DNA of 6,036 nucleotides from Pseudomonadota bacterium (GCA_023436945.1 JAEZHG010000033.1:1-6036), one strand, 5' to 3'. Positions 1-5,692 are shown, numbered from the stretch's first letter. Numbers and translations are program-made. Notes: generated by a model from the sequence alone, not told the origin.

Positions 1-564
1 CCGGAAGAGGCGCTGAAGGCAATCCAGAACGGCGGCGTTCCGGGTGGCGGCGCGGGCGGCGGTGGCGCTGGTCCGCGCGGCGGTGGTGGCGGCGGTGGTG
101 CTTCGGCCATGCTGCAACCCCAGCCGGTTCAGGCACCGAAACTGCCTAATCCGCAGACCTTCGAGCAGGTTGTCGCCCTGATCGGTGAGAAGCGCGAGAT
201 CACGCTACAGATGGACGTCGAGCGTTTCGTGCGTCCAGTCAGCTTCAAGCCGGGTGCCATTACCTATGAGCCGGTCGAGGGGGCTCCCTTCGATATGGCC
301 CGCCGTCTGGCGTCGCGTCTGAAGGAATGGACGGGCCGCACCTGGCTGATCGCGGCCAATGGTCAGGGCGGTGGTGAAACCCTGATCGAGAAAGAAAAGA
401 AGGCCCGCGCCGCACAGCGCGCCGCCGTCGATAGCGATCCGTTTATCGTCTCGCTGCTGGGGGCCTTCCCCGGTGCAGAGGTCAAGGAAATCCGCATCCT
501 TGCACCGACGGTACAGACGCCGGTCATTCCCGATGATGGCGAACCGTCAGAGGACGAAGACTGA
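1..564 (+). CDS. dnaX: DNA polymerase III subunit gamma/tau, C-terminal part (5' end outside window)
   Basis: DnaX is the ATPase subunit of the clamp loader, which places the beta sliding clamp on DNA and couples polymerases at the fork. Only the last 187 codons are present, open from base 1 with no start. The N-terminal AAA+ ATPase and the oligomerisation domain are therefore missing. What is seen is a low-complexity glycine-rich linker (bases about 31-105), then a compact C-terminal domain (about 150-520, including FEQVVALIGEKREITLQ and RLASRLKEWTGRTWLI) resembling the alphaproteobacterial gamma/tau C-terminal domain, then an acidic tail (GEPSEDED). That tail domain is expected to contact the polymerase alpha subunit. 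The identity rests on this domain plus the downstream ybaB-recR pair, the classic dnaX neighbourhood. A terminator follows the stop directly. The ATG at 109 is internal, because the frame continues upstream of it. Confidence 0.9.
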   Translation, partial: PEEALKAIQNGGVPGGGAGGGGAGPRGGGGGGGASAMLQPQPVQAPKLPNPQTFEQVVALIGEKREITLQMDVERFVRPVSFKPGAITYEPVEGAPFDMARRLASRLKEWTGRTWLIAANGQGGGETLIEKEKKARAAQRAAVDSDPFIVSLLGAFPGAEVKEIRILAPTVQTPVIPDDGEPSEDED

Positions 565-569
565 ATGCA

Positions 570-599
570 AAAAGGCCGCCCCGATTGGAGCGGCCTTTT
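570..599. terminator. Shared bidirectional intrinsic terminator between dnaX and the nitroreductase gene
   Basis: A perfect 10-bp stem pairs AAAAGGCCGC (570-579) with GCGGCCTTTT (590-599) around a 10-base loop. The stem has a GC core and an A tract on one side with a T tract on the other, so it reads as an intrinsic terminator in both directions. It lies 5 bases after the dnaX stop and about 20 bases after the stop of the convergent minus-strand gene. Confidence 0.85.
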
Positions 600-619
600 C
601 ATTTGGGCTTGGCCTTGGA

Positions 620-1234
620 TCAGACGATCTGGGCGGCCTTATCGAAGCTGAGACGCGGCGAGCGCGGGAACAGGTTCTCGTCGGTGCCGTATCCGAGGTT
701 GATGACCATGTTCACCTCGATGTCGCCATCAGGGAAGAACTCGTTCTTGATGCCTTCGAAATTGATGCCGGTCATCGGGCCGACGTCCAGACCCAGAGCG
801 CGGGCGGCGCTGATCAGATAGCCTGCTTGCAGCGAAGCGTTCTTGTGCGCGACTTCGCGGCGACCTTCGCGGGTCGGGAACCAGTCTTTTGCGCCCGGAG
901 CGTGCGGGAACAGTTCCGGCAGCTTTTCATGGAAGTCCACGTCGAAGCCGACGATCACAGCCACCGGAGCCTGACGGGTCTTGGCCTTGTTGCCTTCATC
1001 CATCAGCGGGATCAGACGGTCCTTGCCGGCTTCGCTGGTGACGAAGACGAAGCGTGCGGGCGTGGTGTTGGCGGCGGTCGGGCCGAACTTGGTCAGCTCG
1101 TAAAGCTGCTTGATGGTCTCTTCCGACACCGGCTTGTCGCTCCACGCATTGCGGGTGCGGGCATCGGTGAACAGTTGAGCCAGAACCTGATCGGCGACCG
1201 GTTGGCTACGATCATAGGAATTGTCATAAGCCAT
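620..1234 (-). CDS. RutE-like nitroreductase family protein (putative NAD(P)H-dependent, FMN-binding oxidoreductase)
   Basis: This 204-residue protein belongs to the nitroreductase superfamily and resembles the RutE/HadB subgroup (about 196 residues in E. coli), assigned to reduction of malonic semialdehyde in the Rut pyrimidine pathway. Family landmarks are [11 protein letters not shown] (about 21-31), [14 protein letters not shown] (49-62), GNKAKT (81-86), [12 protein letters not shown] (108-119), NASLQAGYL (132-140) and GLDVGPMTG (148-156). It ends in PRLSF plus a short tail, as RutE does. These segments form the FMN and dimer interfaces in the superfamily, so a soluble FMN homodimer is expected. 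The ATG at 1234 is chosen because GGAGG (1240-1244, complement) lies 5 bases upstream; a TTG at 1246 overlaps that site. No other rut gene is visible, so the true substrate is open. It is divergent from ybaB and convergent with dnaX. Confidence 0.85.
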   Translation of the reverse strand: MAYDNSYDRSQPVADQVLAQLFTDARTRNAWSDKPVSEETIKQLYELTKFGPTAANTTPARFVFVTSEAGKDRLIPLMDEGNKAKTRQAPVAVIVGFDVDFHEKLPELFPHAPGAKDWFPTREGRREVAHKNASLQAGYLISAARALGLDVGPMTGINFEGIKNEFFPDGDIEVNMVINLGYGTDENLFPRSPRLSFDKAAQIV

Positions 1235-1239
1235 ATCGG

Positions 1240-1244
1240 CCTCC
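1240..1244 (-). promoter_or_regulatory. Ribosome binding site fixing the nitroreductase start
   Basis: On the minus strand GGAGG stands 5 bases before ATG (1234-1232). It decides the start in favour of the ATG, since the alternative in-frame TTG at 1246 would use this motif as coding sequence. Confidence 0.75.
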
Positions 1245-1388
1245 AAAATAGAACTGATACTGTTGCAGATAGCACCTGTCGGTTCAGATGCAAGGGGCAG
1301 GGTACGATTTTTTAGGCGACCGGACCGATCGCGCCCTCTTACAACGCAGGGACTGGAGAGAAGCTGCGGAACATCTTATCTAAGGGCT

Positions 1389-1718
1389 ATGAAAGACCTT
1401 AACGCACTGATGCAACAGGCTCAGGCCATGCAGCAAAAGCTGCAGGACGCCCAAGCCAAGATGGCCCAATCCACTGCCGAAGGCACCTCGGGTGGCGGTC
1501 TGGTGACTGTGACCCTCAAGGGTGCAGGCGAAATCACCTCGGTGAAGATCGACGACAGCCTGATGGCTCCGGGCGAGGGTGAAATCCTGTCCGACCTGAT
1601 CGTTGCCGCCCATGCCGATGCCAAGCGCAAGCTGGATGAAGTGAACAACGCCCTGATGCGCGAAGCTGCGGGTCCGATGGCCGGAATGAATATTCCGGGC
1701 ATGCCGAAGCTGTTTTAA
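1389..1718 (+). CDS. ybaB: YbaB/EbfC family nucleoid-associated DNA-binding protein
   Basis: This 109-residue protein matches the YbaB/EbfC family in length and layout. Family members are small dimeric nucleoid-associated proteins that bind DNA with little sequence specificity. The N terminus (MKDLNALMQQAQAMQQKLQ) is the typical amphipathic, Gln/Met-rich helix. The middle holds GGGLVTVTLKGAGEITSVKID, the conserved beta-sheet segment. The C terminus (DLIVAAHADAKRKLDEV followed by an MxxxxGPM-like run) is the second long helix and Gly/Met-rich tail. The ATG at 1389 begins exactly at the family N terminus, although the frame is open back to 1263. The upstream site is weak (AAGGG ending 2 bases before ATG). 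Its TAA shares one base with the recR ATG (TAATG), so the two are translationally coupled. The family is often linked to recR and may assist RecR-dependent repair. Confidence 0.93.
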   Translation: MKDLNALMQQAQAMQQKLQDAQAKMAQSTAEGTSGGGLVTVTLKGAGEITSVKIDDSLMAPGEGEILSDLIVAAHADAKRKLDEVNNALMREAAGPMAGMNIPGMPKLF

Positions 1719-2320
1719 TGGCGACCTCTGCCGGGCCGGAAATCGAACGCCTCATCTCCCTGTTGGCCAAGCTGCCGGGGATGGGGCCGCGCTCGGCCCG
1801 TCGGGCGGCGCTGGCGCTGCTGAAGCGACGCGAGCAACTGCTCGTGCCGCTAGCGGCGGCGTTGGCTGAAACTGCCGAGAAGGTTTCCAACTGCTCGGTC
1901 TGCGCGGCACCCGATACGCGTAACCCCTGCGCCATCTGTTCGGACCAGAGCCGCGACAATGCACTTATATGTGTGGTCGAAGAGGCTGGCGCGCTCTGGG
2001 CCCTGGAGAGATCCGGCGCGTTCCGTGGCAAATATCATGTGCTGGGCGGGTTGTTATCTGCGCTGGATGGCGTTGGTCCTGACCAGATCCGCGTCGGTGA
2101 ACTGATCGGCCGTGCCAAGGCGGGCGAGGCCAAGGAAGTGGTGCTGGCCCTGCCTGCCACGGTCGATGGCCAGACGACGGCGCATTATCTGGCCGAAAAG
2201 CTGGCGGCTGCCGGTGTCGAGGTGACATCTCTGGCCCGCGGCGTTCCGGTCGGTGGTGAACTCGACTGGCTGGATGACGGCACCATTGTTCAGGCCTTGC
2301 GCGCACGTCGTCCAGCCTGA
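1718..2320 (+). CDS. recR: Recombination mediator protein RecR
   Basis: RecR works with RecO (and RecF) to load RecA onto SSB-coated single-stranded DNA at gaps. This 200-residue protein has normal family length and domain order. The helix-hairpin-helix segment is LAKLPGMGPRSARRAA (16-31). The zinc finger uses Cys59, Cys62, Cys71 and Cys74 (CSVC...CAIC). The Toprim domain starts at ICVVEE (Glu88) and runs through FRGKYHVLGG (102-111) and LDGVGP (Asp117). The C-terminal Walker-B-like/RecR_C part contains ALPATVDGQTTAHYLA and ends in LDWLDDGT. One oddity is that the family's usual Asp four residues after the Toprim Glu (VVExxxD) is Ala92 here (VVEEAGALWALE). The start ATG overlaps the ybaB stop by one base. 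No clear terminator follows. Confidence 0.96.
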   Translation: MATSAGPEIERLISLLAKLPGMGPRSARRAALALLKRREQLLVPLAAALAETAEKVSNCSVCAAPDTRNPCAICSDQSRDNALICVVEEAGALWALERSGAFRGKYHVLGGLLSALDGVGPDQIRVGELIGRAKAGEAKEVVLALPATVDGQTTAHYLAEKLAAAGVEVTSLARGVPVGGELDWLDDGTIVQALRARRPA

Positions 2321-2369
2321 ACCGTTTCTCTAAGCTGACTTGCGTTTACGGACCAAGTGTCGGAACGTA

Positions 2370-2399
2370 TTGAGAACATCCTTTGCTGTGACCGATATT
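2370..2399 (+). promoter_or_regulatory. Weak candidate promoter upstream of rmuC
   Basis: TTGAGA (2370-2375) and GATATT (2394-2399) are separated by 18 bases within the 143-base gap between recR and rmuC. Both boxes deviate from consensus. The gap shows no convincing terminator, so read-through from ybaB-recR is an equal possibility. Confidence 0.25.
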
Positions 2400-2451
2400 G
2401 TCGCAGGTAAGGCGTTTATGGATCAGGTCGCATGGGCGGCGTCCGGATCGC

Positions 2452-2458
2452 AGGAGGT
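2452..2458 (+). promoter_or_regulatory. Strong Shine-Dalgarno fixing a TTG start for rmuC
   Basis: AGGAGGT is fully complementary to the anti-SD core and ends 5 bases before TTG at 2464. No ATG or GTG lies at a suitable distance in this frame, and the TTG sits directly before the membrane anchor. Confidence 0.8.
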
Positions 2459-2463
2459 AGGAC

Positions 2464-3876
2464 TTGCTGGATATTCTCGTGATTGTGGCTGTGGTGGCGT
2501 CGCTGGTTGCGGCGGTGCTGGGCTTTTTGGCCTTCAACGCAGCCCGTAAGGCCGAGGCGGCAGCAAGTTCCGATGACCTTGGTGATCTGGTTGAGGCTGC
2601 AATCCGCCGTGAACTGAGCCAGATGCGACTTGAGTTCGATGCCAAGGCGGCAACCCAACGTCAGGAACTGTCGCAGTCCCTGGCGTCCAGCGCGGCGCAA
2701 CTGGGCCAACAACTGTCTGCACTGACCACCAGTTTCGATACCCGCCTGACCGCCTTTGCCGAAATCCAGCAAAAGACCGGCACTGATCTGGCCGATGGCC
2801 AGCACAAGCGCCTGACCGAGACCAACCAAGGCCTGCAAAAACTGATCGAGACCCTTCAAGTTCAGCAGAAGGAAGGTCGCGAGGCCATGGCTGTGGAACT
2901 GGAGAAGGTCCGCGACACGGTCGGCCAGAACCTCGAGACCCTGCGCAAGGACAATGAGGAAAAGCTGGAGAAGATGCGCGCCACAGTCGAGGAGAAGCTG
3001 CAAGGCACCTTGGAACAGCGCCTCGGCGAAAGCTTCAAACAGGTTTCGGACCGTCTGGAGGCGGTTCACAAGGGCCTTGGCGAGATGCAGAGCCTTGCAT
3101 CCGGCGTGGGCGATCTGAAACGCGTTCTGACTAATGTGAAGACGCGCGGCGGCTGGGGCGAAATGCAACTGGGTGCCATCCTCGAAGAGATGCTGGCTCC
3201 GGAGCAATATGTCTCCAATACCCAGATCGATCCCTCATCGGGCCAGCGCGTCGAGTTTGCCGTCCGTATGCCGGGGCAGGGTGACGGCGAGCCGATCCTT
3301 CTGCCTATCGACGCCAAATTCCCGCACGAGGACTATGACCGTCTGCTCTCGGCCCATGATCTGGGTGACATTGTCCAGATCGATGCAGCGGCCAAACAGT
3401 TGGAACGCGCTGTGCGACTTCAGGCCAAAACGATTTCGGACAGCTATATCAAGCCGCCGTACTCGACCGACTTTGCTGTCATGTATCTGCCGACCGAGGG
3501 CCTCTATGCCGAGGTGGCGCGCCGCCCTGGCCTGATCCGCGAAATCCAGACCCAGCACCGCGTCATGGTGGCGGGTCCATCCAACCTCGCGGCCTTCCTT
3601 AACTCGCTCCAGATGGGTTTCCGTACCCTCGCCATCCAGAAACGCTCCAGCGAGGTCTGGCAGGTTCTGGGCGCGGCCAAGGCGGAGTTCCAGAAATACG
3701 GTGACGTGTGGGACAAGCTGGGCAAGCAACTCGACACAGCGCGCAAGACCGTGGACGAGGCTGGCAAGCGGACCCGTGCCGTCGAGCGTCGCCTGCGTGG
3801 CGTAGAGGTTCTGGATGCTCCGGTAGCGGCAGCACTTCTGGACGCGCCGGATGTCGATGACATGCCTGAAGCCTAA
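2464..3876 (+). CDS. rmuC: DNA recombination protein RmuC
   Basis: The RmuC family limits certain recombination and inversion events between short inverted repeats in E. coli. Its C-terminal domain is related to restriction-endonuclease-like folds, though its biochemical activity is poorly defined. This 470-residue protein is close to the 475 residues of E. coli RmuC. An N-terminal hydrophobic helix (about 3-24, LDILVIVAVVASLVAAVLG) should anchor it in the inner membrane with the bulk in the cytoplasm. Residues about 30-205 are Gln/Glu/Leu-rich with heptad character, a long coiled coil. The RmuC domain (about 205-430) carries NVKTRGGWGEMQLG, DAKFPHEDYDRLL, STDFAVMYLPTEGLYAEV and NLAAFLNSLQMGFRTLAIQKRS, all signature blocks. 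The start is TTG (see the SD entry). The downstream gene has its own promoter, so rmuC probably ends its own transcript, but no terminator is evident. Confidence 0.95.
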   Translation: MLDILVIVAVVASLVAAVLGFLAFNAARKAEAAASSDDLGDLVEAAIRRELSQMRLEFDAKAATQRQELSQSLASSAAQLGQQLSALTTSFDTRLTAFAEIQQKTGTDLADGQHKRLTETNQGLQKLIETLQVQQKEGREAMAVELEKVRDTVGQNLETLRKDNEEKLEKMRATVEEKLQGTLEQRLGESFKQVSDRLEAVHKGLGEMQSLASGVGDLKRVLTNVKTRGGWGEMQLGAILEEMLAPEQYVSNTQIDPSSGQRVEFAVRMPGQGDGEPILLPIDAKFPHEDYDRLLSAHDLGDIVQIDAAAKQLERAVRLQAKTISDSYIKPPYSTDFAVMYLPTEGLYAEVARRPGLIREIQTQHRVMVAGPSNLAAFLNSLQMGFRTLAIQKRSSEVWQVLGAAKAEFQKYGDVWDKLGKQLDTARKTVDEAGKRTRAVERRLRGVEVLDAPVAAALLDAPDVDDMPEA

Positions 3877-3900
3877 GGGCCGCAAAGCCACTTGAGAAAA

Positions 3901-3958
3901 TGATGACAAGCACGCTTGACAGATCGTGAGGCCTGTCTGTAAAGTCTACTTGTCATCA
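3901..3958. repeat. Perfect 10-bp inverted repeat bracketing the membrane protein/XRE promoter
   Basis: TGATGACAAG (3901-3910) is exactly complementary to CTTGTCATCA (3949-3958). The arms are 38 bases apart and centred 48 bp from each other, and pairing stops at both ends. A second, shorter repeat GACAG/CTGTC (3918-3922/3933-3937) lies inside. CACTTGAG occurs as a direct repeat at 3889-3896 and 3957-3964, just outside or overlapping the arms. The predicted -35 and -10 boxes lie between the arms, the layout expected of paired operators. Binding by the small XRE protein encoded two genes down is inferred. Confidence 0.6.
3916..3943 (+). promoter_or_regulatory. Predicted sigma70-type promoter for the membrane protein/XRE/GumN unit
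   Basis: A consensus -35 TTGACA (3916-3921) is followed after 16 bases by TGTAAA (3938-3943), a 4/6 match to the -10. Transcription would start near 3950, giving a leader of about 20 bases before the ATG at 3972. That start point falls inside the right arm of the bracketing inverted repeat, so a bound protein would block initiation. Confidence 0.55.
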
Positions 3959-3971
3959 CTTGAGGGGCACC

Positions 3972-4433
3972 ATGTTTAGTCGCCTGTTTTCCACCAACAA
4001 AGGTCGCGCCATCAGCGCGGTCGGCTTCTTTGCGATCTGCTTGATTGCTGGCGGCGTTCTGGGGTTCCTCCAGAATTATGAAGGCGCTGCTGCATTCGAA
4101 GCCCGCAGCCTCGTCTGGGTGATCGCCGTGATCGCCGCCGTCGTCGCGATCGTAGGCTTCGCCTATGGTGCCTACTGGATGAAATCCATCGATGAGGCGG
4201 CGCAAGAAGCTCACAAATGGTCTTGGTACTGGGGCGGATCTGCAGGTCTGGCTGTCGGTATGATGATCTGCCTGCTGTCGATGGCACCGCAATCGGCACA
4301 GTGGGCGATCCCCGCCATGAATGGCCGTACCGACCCGTTTGCATATGCCATCACTGGCGCATTCGGCCTGATGGTGATCATGCTCATCGGCTATGGCATT
4401 GCCTGGGCCTGGTGGTGGTTCAGCCGTCGATGA
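3972..4433 (+). CDS. Four-helix integral membrane protein of unknown function, paired with an XRE regulator
   Basis: This 153-residue protein is mostly hydrophobic, with four predicted transmembrane segments: about 12-33, 47-68, 85-105 and 124-150. The last ends in a tryptophan-rich run (AWAWWWFSRR). The most distinctive part is the polar loop and entry to helix 3, MKSIDEAAQEAHKWSWYWGGS (70-90), with acidic residues, one His and several aromatics. It reads like a conserved block rather than a random loop. I do not recognise a named family. Small multi-helix membrane proteins next to a short Cro-like regulator are a recurring arrangement in bacteria, and here the regulator follows after 12 bases. 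The start is ATG 3972 with GAGGGG (3962-3967) 4 bases upstream; a TTG at 3960 would overlap this site. A sensor, anchor or transport role for the pair is speculation. Confidence 0.8.
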   Translation: MFSRLFSTNKGRAISAVGFFAICLIAGGVLGFLQNYEGAAAFEARSLVWVIAVIAAVVAIVGFAYGAYWMKSIDEAAQEAHKWSWYWGGSAGLAVGMMICLLSMAPQSAQWAIPAMNGRTDPFAYAITGAFGLMVIMLIGYGIAWAWWWFSRR

Positions 4434-4445
4434 GGAGAGCTACCT

Positions 4446-4643
4446 ATGAATAACCGCCTCAAGGTTCTCCGCGCCGAGCGTGACTGGTCACAGGCCCATC
4501 TGGCTGAACTGCTCAACGTCTCGCGCCAGACCATCAATGCACTCGAAACCGGAAAATACGATCCGTCGCTACCGCTGGCGTTCAAGATCGCACGCCTGTT
4601 CGAGATGCACATCGAAGACATCTTTATCGACGAAGCCAACTAA
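4446..4643 (+). CDS. Small Cro/XRE-family helix-turn-helix transcriptional regulator
   Basis: This 65-residue protein is essentially one HTH_3 (Cro/C1) domain with no sensor or oligomerisation extension. Helices can be placed at about 3-11 (RLKVLRAER), 15-22 (QAHLAELL), 26-35 (recognition helix, RQTINALE), 44-54 and 57-62. SQAHLAELLNVSRQTINALETGKYDPSLPLAFKIA is split over the classic Q-x3-A-x3-V-S-x2-T-I family pattern. Minimal XRE proteins of 65-70 residues like this (YozG-type) usually act as dimers. Translation starts at ATG 4446 with AGGAG (4433-4437) overlapping the stop of the membrane protein gene, so the two are tightly coupled. The likely target is the inverted repeat at its own promoter (3901-3958), which is inference. 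A role as one half of a toxin-antitoxin pair is possible but unsupported, because the partner is a multi-helix membrane protein. Confidence 0.92.
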   Translation: MNNRLKVLRAERDWSQAHLAELLNVSRQTINALETGKYDPSLPLAFKIARLFEMHIEDIFIDEAN

Positions 4644-4655
4644 GCGGCTTCAAAC

Positions 4656-4671
4656 GGTCCCCAAGCGGACC
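4656..4671 (+). other. Short hairpin in the gap between the XRE and GumN genes
   Basis: GGTCC (4656-4660) pairs with GGACC (4667-4671) around a 6-base loop, 20 bases before the gumN-like start. There is no T tract, so it is not a terminator. It could tune translation or mRNA processing, or be chance. The adjacent CCCC (4659-4662) can alternatively pair with GGGG (4679-4682), which abuts the GumN ribosome binding site. Confidence 0.25.
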
Positions 4672-4691
4672 ACCCTCAGGGGAGGAAATCC

Positions 4692-5621
4692 ATGATCAAG
4701 TCTCTACGCAAACTGGCTGCGTCTGCCGCCCTCGTCTCGACATTGTTCGTTGCTCCGGCGGTTATGGCTCAAACGCCATCCGCTGCCACGGTCACCGTGC
4801 CTCAGGCCCAAGGTCAAGGTCCGGCTATGTGGGTGATCCGCGATGCGGACAGCACCATCTATCTCTATGGCAGCTTCCACTTGCTGAAGCCGACGACGGC
4901 TTGGGGGCAAGCACATGTGGATGCGGCTTTCGCCTCGGCGGACGAGATCTGGTTCGAACTGACCGACATTGATGACCAGGCCCAGTCGGTAACCCTCGTG
5001 CAGCAACTGGGTCTGTCGCCAGACCGTCCGCTGTCGAGCATCATGTCAGCAGACGACATCGCCAAGCTAGATGCCATCGCCAAAACCATGGGCGCGACTG
5101 CGGCTGCATTCGAGCCGATGCGTCCGTGGCTGGTTTCGATGCAGCTGGCTGTTGTTCAGTTGATGATGGGCGGCTTTGATCCGAACCTCGGCGTCGAGAA
5201 AGTCCTGATGGCGCGTGCCGAGGCCATGGGTAAGCCGATGAAGGGCTTCGAGACCATGGCCGAGCAGATGCAAATCCTTGCCGGTATCTCCGAGGAAGGT
5301 CAGGTCGAGATGCTGCGCGCGACCCTGCGTGATCTCGACAAGGGGCCTGCCATGATGGAAGAGCTCGCCAATGCCTGGGCCACCGGCAACGTCAACAAGA
5401 TCGACGAGCTGATGATCAAGGAAATGAAGGAGCAACAGCCTGATGCCTATGAGGCCATGCTGACCCGCCGCAACATGAACTGGGTAAACCAGATCAAGGG
5501 CATTCTTGCAGGCTCCGGCACAAGCTTCATCGCAGTGGGTGCAGGTCACCTTGCGGGTGAGGACAGCGTGCAGGCCCTCCTGGCCGCTGACGGTATCGTC
5601 GCGGAGCGCGTGCTTCACTAA
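4692..5621 (+). CDS. TraB/GumN (TIKI-like) family protein, exported
   Basis: This 309-residue protein has a clear signal peptide: Lys3/Arg6/Lys7, a hydrophobic core at 8-23 and a VMA site with cleavage after Ala26. It is therefore predicted to act in the periplasm or outside the cell. The mature part matches the TraB/GumN superfamily, related to the TIKI metalloprotease fold. It shows the first GxxH motif GSFH (60-63) in IYLYGSFHLL, the conserved Glu89 in EIWFEL, RNMNW (260-264) and the closing GAGH motif (283-286) before LAGEDSV. These His and Glu residues are the expected metal-site ligands. Bacterial members are mostly uncharacterised; the name GumN comes from a xanthan cluster and implies no such role here. 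The start is supported by GGAGG (4681-4685), 6 bases before ATG. It lies 48 bases after the XRE gene, probably in the same transcript, and is followed by a strong terminator. Confidence 0.9.
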   Translation: MIKSLRKLAASAALVSTLFVAPAVMAQTPSAATVTVPQAQGQGPAMWVIRDADSTIYLYGSFHLLKPTTAWGQAHVDAAFASADEIWFELTDIDDQAQSVTLVQQLGLSPDRPLSSIMSADDIAKLDAIAKTMGATAAAFEPMRPWLVSMQLAVVQLMMGGFDPNLGVEKVLMARAEAMGKPMKGFETMAEQMQILAGISEEGQVEMLRATLRDLDKGPAMMEELANAWATGNVNKIDELMIKEMKEQQPDAYEAMLTRRNMNWVNQIKGILAGSGTSFIAVGAGHLAGEDSVQALLAADGIVAERVLH

Positions 5622-5643
5622 GCATCTGTGCGATCATAGATTT

Positions 5644-5679
5644 AAAGGCCCGATGCCCGCGCGTCGGGCCTTTCTTTTT
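5644..5679 (+). terminator. Strong intrinsic terminator after the GumN-family gene
   Basis: AAAGGCCCGA (5644-5653) pairs perfectly with TCGGGCCTTT (5664-5673) around a 10-base loop, and the stem runs into a T-rich tract (5671-5679). It starts 22 bases after the stop codon and separates this unit from the tRNA gene. Confidence 0.9.
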
Positions 5680-5692
5680 AAGGGCCGCCCGC

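Noticed and set aside
388..401. A-rich run in dnaX considered as a programmed frameshift site
   Set aside because: It reads GAG AAA GAA AAG AAG in frame, lacks the A AAA AAG heptamer, and lies near the very C terminus, where a frameshift could not produce a gamma-length product.
473..1315. Long open frame of 280 codons on the plus strand opposite the nitroreductase gene
   Set aside because: It lies antisense to a clearly recognised protein, has no ribosome binding site, overlaps the dnaX end and crosses the terminator; it is a GC-rich shadow frame.
1263..1388. N-terminal extension of the YbaB frame
   Set aside because: The extension is Arg-rich and unlike the family; the ATG at 1389 gives exactly the family N terminus and length.
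2416..3207. 263-codon minus-strand open frame over rmuC
   Set aside because: It is antisense to the coiled-coil part of rmuC; its Leu/Gln/His-rich content mirrors the rmuC codons.
3235..3909. 224-codon minus-strand open frame over the rmuC 3' end
   Set aside because: It is antisense to conserved RmuC blocks, with no start signals or recognisable domain.
3960..3971. TTG start four codons upstream for the membrane protein
   Set aside because: The GAGGGG motif inside this stretch is the ribosome binding site for the ATG at 3972.
5067..5618. 183-codon minus-strand open frame over the GumN-family gene
   Set aside because: It is a shadow of a gene with clear signal peptide and family motifs.
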